Shown here: positions 45,693 to 54,467 of the stretch, piece by piece
Layout: each line of letters starts with the position of its first letter
Position numbering within the stretch: the first letter of the stretch is position 1
Origin: Streptomyces sp. SCL15-4
GTDB taxonomy: Bacteria; Actinomycetota; Actinomycetes; Streptomycetales; Streptomycetaceae
NCBI RefSeq assembly: GCF_033366695.1
Contig: NZ_JAOBTQ010000001.1
Span: 5,766,001-5,830,000, forward strand
Direction of reading: 5' to 3'
DNA: 64,000 nucleotides
The notes under the pieces: model-generated
What the model was told of the DNA's origin: nothing
Databases searched by the model: none
Seen by the model: only the letters and a program-made list of their open reading frames with translations
Position numbers and translations under genes: made by a program

Positions 45693-45900
45693 CCGCCCGG
45701 CGGGCCCTCGGCCTCGCCGGCTCCGGCTCACTGCCCTCGCCGACGCCCCGGCGCGCCGCCGGGACGCGGGACGGCACGACGAAGTCGTGGGCGTTTGTGA
45801 AGGGTTCGTACGAGATCTCCGCCGGCCGCTCGATCACCGGCCGCGGAGTCACCGCACCGATTAACGTCTGATCCGGGACACTCCCCGCACACCGCGGACA
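45693..45900. other. Unassigned 208-bp intergenic stretch
   Basis: Lies between the LysE stop and the terminator at 45916. A segment near 45780-45870 is lower in GC than its surroundings. Open frames cross it on both strands (plus strand ending GRGVTAPINV at 45871, minus strand with RPAEISYEPFTNAHDF), but neither has a ribosome site or a recognisable relative. It may be a decayed gene fragment. I assign no function. Confidence 0.3.
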
Positions 45901-45915
45901 AAGTCCCCCACGAAC

Positions 45916-45951
45916 AGCCCCGGTCCGGGACCTGACCCCTGGACCGGGGCT
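45916..45951. terminator. Terminator between lysE-type gene and aldose epimerase
   Basis: Perfect 11-bp arms AGCCCCGGTCC / GGACCGGGGCT with a 14-nt loop, 9 bp before the minus-strand epimerase stop. It can serve both converging transcripts. Confidence 0.78.
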
Positions 45952-45959
45952 CACTGCTC

Positions 45960-46940
45960 TCAGCCGCGCACCCCGAAGCCGAACACCGTCTCCGAGCGGT
46001 AGGTCTCGCCGGGACGCAGGGTCGTGGTGGGGAAGTCGGGGCGGTTGGGGGAGTCCGGGAAGTGCTGGGTCTCCAGGGCCGTGCCGGCGTTCGGGGCGAA
46101 CGGGCCGGACAGGTGGTCGCCCGTGTAGAGCTGGAGGCCCGGCTCGGTCGTGGACACCGTCAGGGTGCGGCCGGAGACCGGGTCGTGCAGCTCCGCCACC
46201 TCCTCGGGCGCCTCGGTCACGCCCTTGTCCAGCACGAAGTTGTGGTCGTAGCCGGCGCCGGCCGGGCGGGCCGCGCGGAAGTCGAAACGGGAACCCGACA
46301 CGTCCGCCGGCGCCCCGGCGGGAATCAGGCCCGCGTCCACCGGCGTGTACCGGGACGCCGCGAGCCGCAGCTCGTGCCCGGCCGTGGCACCGGAACCGGC
46401 ACCGCCCAGGTTCCAGTACGTGTGGTTGGTCAGGTTCACCACCGTCGGCGCGTCGGTGACCGCCTCGTAGGCGATCCGCAGCGCCCCCGACGCCGCCAGC
46501 GTGTACGTCACCGTCACCGCCAGCCGCCCCGGGAACCCCTCCTCGCCGTCGGGACTGACCCGGCTCAGCCGCAGCCCGTGCTCCACCGGCGTCACCTCCC
46601 ACACGCGCTTGTCGAAGCCCCGCTCGCCGCCGTGCAGCGAGCCCGTGCCCTCGTTGCGCGTCACCGCGTACGTCCGGCCGTCCAGCGGGAACCGGCCGCC
46701 GCCGATCCGGTTGGCGTACCGCCCGATCACCGCGCCCAGATACGGCTCCGGATGCCTCAGATAGCCGTCCAGGTCCGGAAAGCCCAGCACCACGTCGGCC
46801 GTCCGTCCCGCCCGGTCCGGGACCTCGACCGACTGCACGATCCCGCCGTACGACAGCACCCGCACCCGCACCCCGCCGCGCTCCAGCGTCCAGCGACGCA
46901 CCGGGGTGCCGTCGGAAAGTGTGCCGAAAAGTTCGTTCAT
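45960..46940 (-). CDS. Aldose 1-epimerase (cytosolic)
   Basis: 326 aa galactose mutarotase without a signal peptide. Catalytic residues in GSLHGGERGFDKR (His), NLTNHTYWNL (His) and ALETQHFPDSPN (Glu). It converts anomers of intracellular aldoses. It is about 55 residues shorter than the exported paralogue at 32 kb, mainly through lack of the signal and of one loop near residue 240. It lies 15 bp downstream of the SGNH hydrolase gene on the same strand, so the two may be co-transcribed. The ATG at 46940 precedes MNELFGTL. Confidence 0.93.
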   Translation of the reverse strand: MNELFGTLSDGTPVRRWTLERGGVRVRVLSYGGIVQSVEVPDRAGRTADVVLGFPDLDGYLRHPEPYLGAVIGRYANRIGGGRFPLDGRTYAVTRNEGTGSLHGGERGFDKRVWEVTPVEHGLRLSRVSPDGEEGFPGRLAVTVTYTLAASGALRIAYEAVTDAPTVVNLTNHTYWNLGGAGSGATAGHELRLAASRYTPVDAGLIPAGAPADVSGSRFDFRAARPAGAGYDHNFVLDKGVTEAPEEVAELHDPVSGRTLTVSTTEPGLQLYTGDHLSGPFAPNAGTALETQHFPDSPNRPDFPTTTLRPGETYRSETVFGFGVRG

Positions 46941-46955
46941 GCGGGAAACCCTAGG

Positions 46956-47837
46956 TCACGGATTTCTGGCCGTGACCCTGCGGTACGCGATCTCCGCCAG
47001 CCGCGCCTGCCCGTCCTTGCTGGGGTGGAACCAGTCCCAGTGGCTGAGCTGGTCCGTGCCGAAGCGGTAGTCGTACACCGCGCCGCCGTCGAAGCGGCAG
47101 CGGCGGTCCTTGGCGCAGACCTCCTTCAGCACCTTGTTGTACTCCACCACCCGCTGCTGCACGGTGTCCCGGCGCAGCATCGCCGCGCTGGTCAGATCGT
47201 CCGCGTCGCCCAGCATCGACGGGCAGATGCCCAGCTTCCACACCTGCTTGCCCAGCACGTTCGACCGGCCCTCGGACCACAGCCGCTTCAGGTTCGGCAC
47301 GCTCGACACGTACACCTGCGTCTTCGGCAGTGCCGAGCGCAGCGTGCGCATCGACTCCTCGAAGCCCGCGCGGAAGTCGGCCACCGACGTCATCGCCGAC
47401 GCCGTGGCCCGGCAGGCGTCGTTCCCGCCGGCCATCACCGTCACCAACTCCGGTCGGCGCGCCACCGCCTGCGCCATCTGCCCCGGCAGGTCGGCCATGC
47501 GGGCCCCGGTCACCGCGTAGTTCCAGCTGTGCTCCGCCGCTCCCGTCGCGCCGAGCAGCCGCACCGCCAGGCTCTCCACCTCGGCGTCGCCGCCCGTCGC
47601 CCACGACGCCTCCGGACAGTCCGACAGCACCGTGCACGCGTCGAAGCCGCGGGTGATGGAATCGCCCACCGCCGCGACCGAGTTCGGACTGCGGTCCCAC
47701 ACCGGCGGCCGGGCCGCACGCGCCTTCGTGCCCTCGGACGCCGGCGAACCGCCGTCGCCCTGGCAGCCGGCGGCCCCCAGCACCACGGCCGCCGCGACGG
47801 CGAGAGCGGCTCGCACACGGTGGCTTCGCTTCCGCAT
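46956..47837 (-). CDS. Exported SGNH/GDSL hydrolase
   Basis: 293 aa. The N-terminus MRKRSHRVRAALAVAAAVVL ends in GAAGC, a possible but non-ideal lipobox, so it may be a lipoprotein. Catalytic blocks: AAVGDSITRG (Ser), MAGGNDACRA (Gly-Asn) and DWFHPSKDG (Asp-His). SGNH enzymes hydrolyse ester bonds of lipids or acetylated sugars. Six cysteines in the mature part fit disulfides outside the cell. It stands upstream of the cytosolic aldose epimerase gene. Confidence 0.9.
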   Translation of the reverse strand: MRKRSHRVRAALAVAAAVVLGAAGCQGDGGSPASEGTKARAARPPVWDRSPNSVAAVGDSITRGFDACTVLSDCPEASWATGGDAEVESLAVRLLGATGAAEHSWNYAVTGARMADLPGQMAQAVARRPELVTVMAGGNDACRATASAMTSVADFRAGFEESMRTLRSALPKTQVYVSSVPNLKRLWSEGRSNVLGKQVWKLGICPSMLGDADDLTSAAMLRRDTVQQRVVEYNKVLKEVCAKDRRCRFDGGAVYDYRFGTDQLSHWDWFHPSKDGQARLAEIAYRRVTARNP

Positions 47838-48091
47838 CCCTGCTGTTCCCCTCGCTCGACGGTCCGGCCTTCCGCTATGACAACGACTGAGGGTTCCCGG
47901 CCCGGCGCCCGGGAACGGCCGACCCCCGTACAAGCGTCCCCCTGGGTGAATGGCGGCGGTTTCCTGGCATCGGGACCGACGGTACGTCACACTCCTTGCC
48001 CCGCCGCAAGGTAGCCTCGCCATCAACGCGGCCGTCCTGCCACTGCCGCCCAGCCAGTCCGCAAGATGTCCCGCTCTGCCCGGAGGTTCCG

Positions 48092-48586
48092 GTGACGACA
48101 CGTGGAGTTCTGTACGTGCACTCCGCGCCGCGCGCGCTGTGCCCGCACGTCGAGTGGGCCATCGCGGGGGTGCTCGGCACGCGCGTCAGCCTCGACTGGA
48201 TCCGGCAGCCCGCGTCCCCCGGCACCTGGCGCTCGGAGTTCTCCTGGCAGGGCCAGGCCGGCACCGCCTCCAAACTCGCCTCCGCGCTGCGCGGCTGGTC
48301 CCTGCTGCGCTTCGAGGTCACCGCCGAGCCGTGCCCGACCGCCGAGGGCGAGCGCTACAGCTGCACTCCCGACCTCGGCATCTTCCACGCCGTCACCGGC
48401 ATCCACGGCGACATCCTGATCCCCGAGGACCGTCTGCGCGCCGCCCTGACCCGCTCCCAGCGCGGCGAGACCGACCTGGAGGCCGAGATCGCCAAACTCC
48501 TGGGCAAGCCCTGGGACGACGAACTGGAACCCTTCAGATACGCGGGCGAGGGCGCCCCGGTCCGCTGGCTGCACCAGGTGGTGTGA
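48092..48586 (+). CDS. DUF3145 domain protein
   Basis: 164 aa. The protein starts VTTRGVLYVHSAPRALCPHVEWAI and contains WIRQPASPGTWRSEFSW and SALRGWSLLRFEVTAEP, the DUF3145 pattern conserved across actinomycetes. Function unknown. The GTG at 48092 has GGAGG 5-6 nt upstream. It is convergent with fabF across a strong terminator, and this linkage to the fatty-acid genes is, as I recall, conserved in Streptomyces. Confidence 0.9.
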   Translation: MTTRGVLYVHSAPRALCPHVEWAIAGVLGTRVSLDWIRQPASPGTWRSEFSWQGQAGTASKLASALRGWSLLRFEVTAEPCPTAEGERYSCTPDLGIFHAVTGIHGDILIPEDRLRAALTRSQRGETDLEAEIAKLLGKPWDDELEPFRYAGEGAPVRWLHQVV

Positions 48587-48633
48587 AGCTCCCCGGGCCA
48601 GTCCGCTCCCGGCGACGGGAGTCACCGGCAACG

Positions 48634-48673
48634 GCGAGGGCCCGGTCTCCACACCAGGAGACCGGGCCCTCGC
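48634..48673. terminator. Bidirectional terminator between the DUF3145 gene and fabF
   Basis: Perfect 17-bp arms GCGAGGGCCCGGTCTCC / GGAGACCGGGCCCTCGC with a 6-nt loop. It ends the fab transcript on the minus strand and the DUF3145 transcript on the plus strand. Confidence 0.95.
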
Positions 48674-48686
48674 ACGTCACGGAAAC

Positions 48687-49949
48687 TCAGACCGTACGGA
48701 ACGCCAGCACCACGTTGTGCCCGCCGAACCCGAACGAGTCGTTCAGCACGGCGATCCGGCCCTCGGGCAGCGCCCGCGCCTCGCCGCTCACGATGTCCGC
48801 GTTGACCTCGGGGTCCAGGTCGTCCAGGTTGATGGTCGGCGGAGCCGTGCGGTGCACCAGCGCCAGGATCGACGCGACGGTCTCCACGCCACCGGCGCCA
48901 CCGAGCAGATGACCGGTCATCGACTTGGTCGCGGAGATCGCCATGTGGTCGACGTCGTCGCCGAACACCTTCCGCAGTGCCTTGATCTCGGCCACGTCGC
49001 CCTGCGGCGTGGACGTGGCGTGCGCGTTGACGTGCACGATCTCGGCCGGCTTCAGGTCGGTGTTGTCCAGCAGGTTCTGCAGCGCGTGCGCGATCCCGTT
49101 GCCGGACGGCTCCGGCTGCGTGATGTGGTGCGCGTCGGCGGAGATGCCCTGTCCGACCGCCTCGGCGTAGATCCGGGCACCGCGCGCCTTCGCGTGCTCC
49201 TCGGACTCCAGGACGATCACACCGGCGCCCTCGCCTAGCACGAAGCCGTCACGGCCGGCGTCGTAGGGACGCGAGGCGCCCTGCGGGTCGTCGTTGTTCT
49301 TGGACATCGCCATCATGTTGCCGAACGCGGCGATCGGCAGCGGATGGATGGCGGCCTCGGTGCCACCGGCCACGACCACGTCGGCACGCCCGGTGCGGAT
49401 CATCTCGACCGCGTACCCGATGGCCTCCGCGCCCGAGGCGCAGGCCGAGACGGGAGTGTGCACACCGGCGCGGGCACCCAGCTCGATCCCGACGTTGGCC
49501 GCCGGGGAGTTGGGCATCAGCATCGGCACGGTGTGCGGGGAGACGCGGCGTACGCCCTTCTCCTTGAGTACGTCGTACTGGTCCAGCAGGGTCGTCACGC
49601 CGCCGATGCCGGAGGCGATGACCGCACCGAGACGGTCGGGGTTCACGGACGCGTCCACCCCGGCCTTGGCGGTGAAACCGGCGTCCTTCCAGGCCTCCTG
49701 GGCGGCGATCAGCGCGAACTGCGCGGACCGGTCCAGCTTGCGGGCCTGCGGCCGGGGGATGATCTCGCCCGGCTCCACGGCGATCTGCGCGGCGATGCGG
49801 ACCGGCAGCTGAGCCGCCCATTCCTGCTCCAGCGGGCTGACACCGGACGTGCCGGCGACCAGGGCCTCCCAGGACGAGGCTGCGTCGCCACCCAGCGGTG
49901 TGGTTGCGCCGATACCGGTGACGACCACGGTGCGATTGGTCGGGCTCAC
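48687..49949 (-). CDS. fabF: Beta-ketoacyl-ACP synthase II
   Basis: 420 aa. The active-site Cys lies in PVSACASGAEAIGYA, the two His in NAHATSTPQGD and SMTGHLLGGAG, and the glycine-rich end is NDSFGFGGHN. It condenses malonyl-ACP with acyl-ACP in fatty-acid elongation. The GTG at 49949 has GGAGAAAG 8-9 nt upstream. It is the last gene of fabD-fabH-acpP-fabF, 107 bp after acpP, and ends in a 17-bp hairpin. Confidence 0.98.
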   Translation of the reverse strand: MSPTNRTVVVTGIGATTPLGGDAASSWEALVAGTSGVSPLEQEWAAQLPVRIAAQIAVEPGEIIPRPQARKLDRSAQFALIAAQEAWKDAGFTAKAGVDASVNPDRLGAVIASGIGGVTTLLDQYDVLKEKGVRRVSPHTVPMLMPNSPAANVGIELGARAGVHTPVSACASGAEAIGYAVEMIRTGRADVVVAGGTEAAIHPLPIAAFGNMMAMSKNNDDPQGASRPYDAGRDGFVLGEGAGVIVLESEEHAKARGARIYAEAVGQGISADAHHITQPEPSGNGIAHALQNLLDNTDLKPAEIVHVNAHATSTPQGDVAEIKALRKVFGDDVDHMAISATKSMTGHLLGGAGGVETVASILALVHRTAPPTINLDDLDPEVNADIVSGEARALPEGRIAVLNDSFGFGGHNVVLAFRTV

Positions 49950-50056
49950 GGGAATTCTTTCTCCAACGGATACGGGGGAGGACTACCCCCGCCGGTGCGG
50001 GGATTACGGCGCCACCGCCGGGTGGCGGGGCCTTGCGCGCGGCCTACGCGGTGGTT

Positions 50057-50305
50057 TTAGTTCTGGTGCTTGAGGATGTAGTCGGTCGCGTCGCCGACGG
50101 TCTTGAGGTTCTTGACGTCCTCGTCCGGGATCTTCACGTCGAAGCGCTCCTCGGCGGCGACGACGACCTCGACCATGGACAGCGAGTCGACGTCCAGGTC
50201 ATCGGTGAAGGACTTGTCCAGCTGGACGTCCTCGACCGGGATCCCGGCGATCTCGTTCACGATCTCGGCGAGACCGGCGACGATCTCTTCCTGAGTGGCG
50301 GCCAT
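50057..50305 (-). CDS. acpP: Acyl carrier protein (fatty-acid type)
   Basis: 82 aa, acidic, usual ACP size. The phosphopantetheine serine is in DLDVDSLSMVEVV (Ser41 or nearby). It carries the growing acyl chain between FabD, FabH and FabF, encoded around it. The ATG at 50305 has GAAGGAG 7 nt upstream. Confidence 0.98.
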   Translation of the reverse strand: MAATQEEIVAGLAEIVNEIAGIPVEDVQLDKSFTDDLDVDSLSMVEVVVAAEERFDVKIPDEDVKNLKTVGDATDYILKHQN

Positions 50306-50385
50306 GTCAGGCGCTCCTTCTTGATATCCAGACGGGTTAATGGCATTTGTATCCGAACCGGACCGCATGATCCGGCACGGAGTGC

Positions 50386-51453
50386 CTAGGGGAGGGTAAC
50401 GACCGTGGCGGCGTAGACGAGACCCGCCCCGAATCCGATGACGAGCGCGGTGTCGCCGCTCTTCGCCTCCCCGGTCGCCAGAAGCCGCTCCATCGCGAGC
50501 GGGATCGAGGCGGCCGAGGTGTTGCCGGTGGTGCGGATGTCACGGGCGACCGTGACGTGCTCCGGCAGTTTCAGCGTCTTCACCATCGAGTCGATGATCC
50601 GCACGTTGGCCTGGTGCGGGATGAAGACGTCCAGGTCGTCCGCGGTGATTCCGGCCGCGTCCAGCGCCTGCTGGGCGACCTTCGCCATCTCGAACACGGC
50701 CCAGCGGAACACCGCCTGGCCCTCCTGCGTGATCGCAGGGAACTTGATGTTGCCCTCGCTGTCGACGGGCAGTTCCGACAGGTCGCCGGAGGGGGTCCCC
50801 CCGCCCGAGCGGAGCCGAGGGTGGGGGAGGAACCGGTCCCAGGAGACGGTCTGCTTGATCGTCTCGGCCTTGTCGCCCTCGGAGCCCCACACGGTCGGCC
50901 CGATGGCCGGCTCCTGCGAGGGGCCCACGACGACCGCGCCGGCGCCGTCGCCGAACAGGAAGGCGGTGGCCCGGTCCTCCAGGTCGGTGAGGTCGCTCAG
51001 CCGTTCCACGCCGATCACCAGAACATGCTCGGCGGAACCTTCCACCACCATGCCCTTGGCGAGGGTGAGGCCGTAGCCGAAGCCCGCGCAGCCGGCCGAG
51101 ATGTCGAAGGCGGCGGCCTTGGCGGTGCCGAGCTTGTCGGCGATCTCGGTGGCGATGGCCGGCGTCTGGCTGAAGTGCGAGACGGTCGAGACGACCACCG
51201 CGCCGATCTGCTCCGCGTCGATGCCGGCGTCCGCGATCGCCTTCCCGGAGGCCTCGATGGCCATCGCGGCCACGGTCTCCTCGGGACCGGCCCAGTGCCG
51301 GGTCTCGATGCCGGAGCGGGAGCGGATCCACTCGTCGGACGAGTCGATCTTCTCCAGGATCACCTCGTTCGGCACGACCCGGGTCGGCCGGTAACCGCCG
51401 ACGCCGAGGATGCGCGCGTACGGGGCGCCCTTGCTGGGCTTGATCTTCGCCAT
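50386..51453 (-). CDS. fabH: Beta-ketoacyl-ACP synthase III, with an in-frame insertion
   Basis: 355 aa. Active-site Cys in SAGCAGFGYGL (about residue 122), His in IPHQANVRIID and Asn in RTTGNTSAASIP. It starts fatty-acid synthesis by condensing an acyl-CoA (branched starters in Streptomyces) with malonyl-ACP. The ATG at 51453 begins MAKIKPSKGAPYARILGVGG, the expected Streptomyces start. Residues about 209-222 (LPHPRLRSGGGTP) are absent from the FabH sequences I remember, and the DNA there is a palindromic repeat element. The insertion falls in the variable segment after KQTVSWDR, away from catalytic residues, so the enzyme should remain active. Confidence 0.97.
   Translation of the reverse strand: MAKIKPSKGAPYARILGVGGYRPTRVVPNEVILEKIDSSDEWIRSRSGIETRHWAGPEETVAAMAIEASGKAIADAGIDAEQIGAVVVSTVSHFSQTPAIATEIADKLGTAKAAAFDISAGCAGFGYGLTLAKGMVVEGSAEHVLVIGVERLSDLTDLEDRATAFLFGDGAGAVVVGPSQEPAIGPTVWGSEGDKAETIKQTVSWDRFLPHPRLRSGGGTPSGDLSELPVDSEGNIKFPAITQEGQAVFRWAVFEMAKVAQQALDAAGITADDLDVFIPHQANVRIIDSMVKTLKLPEHVTVARDIRTTGNTSAASIPLAMERLLATGEAKSGDTALVIGFGAGLVYAATVVTLP
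50790..50830. repeat. Palindromic repeat element inserted within fabH
   Basis: Plus-strand bases 50792-50829 contain CCCCCGCCC and GGGTGGGGG arms flanking GAGCGGAGCCGA, itself with CGG/CCG pairing. This resembles the short GGGGTCCCCCC...CGGAGCC...GGTGGGGGAG element scattered in Streptomyces intergenic regions. Here it lies in a coding gene and preserves the reading frame. Confidence 0.65.
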
Positions 51454-51463
51454 GTACGGCTCC

Positions 51464-52390
51464 TTAGGCGCCGGTGTGCTCTGCGAACAGGGCACGGGCC
51501 GCTTCGAGGTCGTCGGGGGTCTTCAGCGCCAGCGTCGCGACACCGGGCAGGGCCCGCTTGGCCAGGCCGGTCAGCGTGCCGCCGGGGCACACCTCGACGA
51601 TCGCGGTGACGCCCAGCTCCTTGAAGGTCTCCATGCACAGGTCCCAGCGGACCGGGTTGGCGACCTGGCCGACCAGCCGCTGGAGCACCTCGGCACCGGA
51701 GTCGACGGCGCGGCCGTCCTTGTTGGAGACGTAGGTCACCTTCGGGTCGGCCGGCGACAGCTCGGCCGCGGCCTTCGCCAGGGTCTCCACGGCCGGGGCC
51801 ATGTGGTGGGTGTGGAAGGCGCCGGCCACCTTCAGCGCGACGACCTTGCGGACGCCCTCGGGCTTGTCCTCGTTCAGCGCGGCCAGCTGCTCCAGCGTGC
51901 CCGCGGCGACGATCTGGCCCGCGCCGTTGATGTTCGCCGGGGTCAGGCCCAGCCCCTCCAGGTGCGGGACGGTGACCTCGGGGTCACCGCCGAGCAGCGC
52001 CGCCATGCCGGTCTCGGTGACCGCGGCGGCGTCGGCCATGGCCAGACCCCGCTTGCGGACGAGACCGAGGGCGTCCGTGTCGTCCAGGACGCCCGCGAAG
52101 GCCGCGGCGGTGATCTCGCCGACGCTGTGGCCCGCGACCGCGCCCGGCGCGATCTCGGAGATGTCACCGAGTGCCGCGGCCGACAGCAGGCCCGCGGCGA
52201 CCAGCAGCGGCTGCGCCACCGCGGTGTCACGGATGGCGTCGGCGTCGGCCTCGGTTCCGTAGTGGACGAGGTCCAGTCCGATGGCGTCCGACCAGGCGGC
52301 CACGCGGTCCGCGGCGCCGGGCAGGTCGAGCCAGGGAGTCAGGAAGCCGGGCGTCTGGGCGCCCTGGCCGGGAGCGACGAGTACGAGCAC
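51464..52390 (-). CDS. fabD: Malonyl-CoA:ACP acyltransferase
   Basis: 308 aa from the GTG at 52390 (MLVLVAPGQGAQTPGF), the start seen in Streptomyces FabD as I recall it; the GTG at 52396 adds two residues and is equally possible. Nucleophile Ser in GHSVGEI (about residue 97), Arg in VRKRGLAM, His in KVAGAFHTHHM. It loads malonyl groups onto ACP. First gene of the fab operon, 10 bp before fabH and about 90 bp after the fasR stop. Confidence 0.97.
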   Translation of the reverse strand: MLVLVAPGQGAQTPGFLTPWLDLPGAADRVAAWSDAIGLDLVHYGTEADADAIRDTAVAQPLLVAAGLLSAAALGDISEIAPGAVAGHSVGEITAAAFAGVLDDTDALGLVRKRGLAMADAAAVTETGMAALLGGDPEVTVPHLEGLGLTPANINGAGQIVAAGTLEQLAALNEDKPEGVRKVVALKVAGAFHTHHMAPAVETLAKAAAELSPADPKVTYVSNKDGRAVDSGAEVLQRLVGQVANPVRWDLCMETFKELGVTAIVEVCPGGTLTGLAKRALPGVATLALKTPDDLEAARALFAEHTGA

Positions 52391-52456
52391 TCTCACACTC
52401 TCTCTTGGGGACGGCCGGGGCCGCCCGTGGGGACAGGGACGAAGAACACGAAGGGC

Positions 52457-52477
52457 TTTTGTGGAGCCCCGACAAAA
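52457..52477. promoter_or_regulatory. Candidate FasR-binding inverted repeat upstream of fabD
   Basis: TTTTGT (52457-52462) and ACAAAA (52472-52477) form an inverted repeat in the 89-bp gap between fasR and fabD. FasR is known to activate the fab operon by binding upstream of fabD in S. coelicolor. I do not remember the exact site, so the match is by position and symmetry only. Confidence 0.45.
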
Positions 52478-52479
52478 CC

Positions 52480-53685
52480 TTATGTCTGGGGTTCACCATC
52501 GGCCAGACGCCCCAGGATGAGCGCGATCCGTAGTGTGAACGCGGATCTTACATCCGAGGGGGACCAGCCGGTGACGTCAGTCACACGTCGGAGCCGGTAG
52601 CGCACGGTGTTCGGGTGAACGAAGAGCATTCTCGCCGCGCCTTCGAGACTGCTGGCCTGCTCCAGGTAGACACTCAGCGTTTCCAGCAGTGCCGAGCCCG
52701 CCTCCTCCAGCGGTCTGTAGATCTCCTCCACCAGTTGCTCGCGGGCGCTCGGATCGCCCGCGATGGCGCGCTCCGGGAGGAGGTCGTCGGCGAGCACCGG
52801 CCGCGGCGCGTCCTGCCAGGCGAAGCAGGCCTTCAGTCCGGCGGCGGCGGCCTGCGCGGACCGGGTGGCGGCCAGCAGGTCGGAGACCACGGGACCGGCG
52901 ACGACCGGTCCGGCGGCGAACGGCCCGATCAGCGAGCGGGCGACGGCCAGCGGGTTGTCGCTGCCGCCCGCGATGACCACGAGCCGGTCGCCGAGCACCC
53001 CGGTCAGCACCTGGAGCTTGGCGTGCCGGGCGGCCCGCCGGATGGCCTCCACGGTCAGCTCGCTGTCCCCGTCCGGCGCGGTCCCGAGCACCACGCACAC
53101 GTGCTCCGGCGAGTTCCAGCCGAGCGCGGCGGCCCGGCTGACGGCCCCCTCGTCGGCCTCCCCGCTCAGCACGGCGTTCACCACCAGCGACTCCAGTCGC
53201 GCGTCCCAGGCACCGCGTGCCTCGGCGGCCTGGGCGTAGACCTGGGCGGTGGCGAAGGCGATCTCCCGGGCGTACACGAGCAGCGCCTCGCGCAGCACGC
53301 TCTCGTCGCCCGGGGCGGCCACCTCGTCGATGGCGGACTCCATGACCTCGATGGTGGTGCGCACCATCTCCACGGTCTGCCGCAGGGTGATGGCCCGGGT
53401 CAGCTCGCGGGGCGCGGTCCCGAAGACGTCGGTGGAGATGGCCTGCGGGGCGTCCGGGCGCCGGAACCACTCGGTGAAGGCCGCGATGCCCGCCTGCGCG
53501 ACGAGCCCGATCCAGGAACGGTTCTCCGGAGGCATGGCCCGGTACCACGGCAGGGTCTCGTCCATCCGCGCGATGGCCTGCGCGGCGAGACTCCCGGAGG
53601 ACTTCTCCAGCCGCTTCAGGGTCGCGGTGTGCGGGTGGGCGGGACGGGCTGCGGGGTCACCGTGGTGGGATTCGGGTTCGGGCAC
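52480..53685 (-). CDS. fasR: Fatty-acid biosynthesis activator FasR (PucR/CdaR-type)
   Basis: 401 aa. An N-terminal sensory region with WYRAMPPENRSWIGLVAQAG and a GGDEF-like/PucR middle part lead to a C-terminal PucR helix-turn-helix (LSVYLEQASSLEGAARMLFVHPNTVRYRLRRV). Location directly upstream of fabD in the same direction identifies it as the orthologue of S. coelicolor FasR (SCO2386), an activator of fabD-fabH-acpP-fabF. The GTG at 53685 has no strong ribosome site; starts a little further in are possible. Confidence 0.92.
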   Translation of the reverse strand: MPEPESHHGDPAARPAHPHTATLKRLEKSSGSLAAQAIARMDETLPWYRAMPPENRSWIGLVAQAGIAAFTEWFRRPDAPQAISTDVFGTAPRELTRAITLRQTVEMVRTTIEVMESAIDEVAAPGDESVLREALLVYAREIAFATAQVYAQAAEARGAWDARLESLVVNAVLSGEADEGAVSRAAALGWNSPEHVCVVLGTAPDGDSELTVEAIRRAARHAKLQVLTGVLGDRLVVIAGGSDNPLAVARSLIGPFAAGPVVAGPVVSDLLAATRSAQAAAAGLKACFAWQDAPRPVLADDLLPERAIAGDPSAREQLVEEIYRPLEEAGSALLETLSVYLEQASSLEGAARMLFVHPNTVRYRLRRVTDVTGWSPSDVRSAFTLRIALILGRLADGEPQT

Positions 53686-53788
53686 GGGGACAAGACTGCC
53701 TTATCGGGACGGGGCCGTGCGCCGCCGGGTGCGGTCCCCGGCGGCCCGGCCCGTGGCCCGCCCGGCCGGCGGGACTACCGTGGGAGCC

Positions 53789-54445
53789 GTGACGACGGAC
53801 GTACGCCGCGCCGGTGAGCGCTATCGCGGAGGGGACCCGGAGGCCGGGATCGACACCCGGCACGCCTTCTCCTTCGGACCGCACTACGACCCCGACAACC
53901 TGCGGTTCGGCGCGCTGATCGCCTGCAACGAGGAGCGGCTGGCTCCCGGTGCCGGTTTCGACGAGCACCCGCACAGCCACACCGAGATCGTCACCTGGGT
54001 CGTCGAGGGCGAGCTGACCCACCGCGACTCGACGGGCCGCGAGACGAGGGTGCGCGCCGGTGACGTACAGCACCTCGGCGCCGCGGCGGGGGTGCGGCAC
54101 GTGGAGCGCAACGACGGCCCGGTCCCGCTGACCTTCCTCCAGATGTGGCTGACCCCCCGGGACCCCGGCGGCACCCCGTCCTACACCCTCGTCCCGGCCG
54201 GCGCGGACTCCTTCGCGTACCCGGTCCCGGCCGCGGACGCGGTGCTGCACGTACGGCGGCTGGGGCCCGGGGAGGAGACGGCGGTGCCGGACGCGCCGCG
54301 GGTGTACGTCCATGTGGTGCGCGGCGCGGTCCGGCTGGCCGGGGAGGAGCTGGGCCCCGGCGACGCGGCGCGGATCACCGGTGCCGAGGGACTCCGGGCG
54401 CTGGCGCCGGCCCCGGCGGAGCTGCTGCTCTGGGAGCTGACGTAG
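53789..54445 (+). CDS. Pirin family protein (quercetinase-like cupin)
   Basis: 218 aa bicupin. The N-terminal domain has the metal site in FDEHPHSHTEIVTWVVEGE (two His and Glu) and the later His in GVRHVERND. LTFLQMWLTPRDPGGTPSY is a pirin feature. Some bacterial pirins are quercetin dioxygenases, others regulate metabolic enzymes. The GTG at 53789 has GGGAG 3-7 nt upstream. Divergent from fasR; functional link not evident. Confidence 0.93.
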   Translation: MTTDVRRAGERYRGGDPEAGIDTRHAFSFGPHYDPDNLRFGALIACNEERLAPGAGFDEHPHSHTEIVTWVVEGELTHRDSTGRETRVRAGDVQHLGAAAGVRHVERNDGPVPLTFLQMWLTPRDPGGTPSYTLVPAGADSFAYPVPAADAVLHVRRLGPGEETAVPDAPRVYVHVVRGAVRLAGEELGPGDAARITGAEGLRALAPAPAELLLWELT

Positions 54446-54467
54446 CCCTCCGACCGTCGTGGCCCCG

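Noticed and set aside
47893..47916. GTTCCCGG/CCGGGAAC hairpin upstream of the SGNH hydrolase gene as a terminator
   Set aside because: It lies in a divergent promoter region with short arms and no gene ending nearby.
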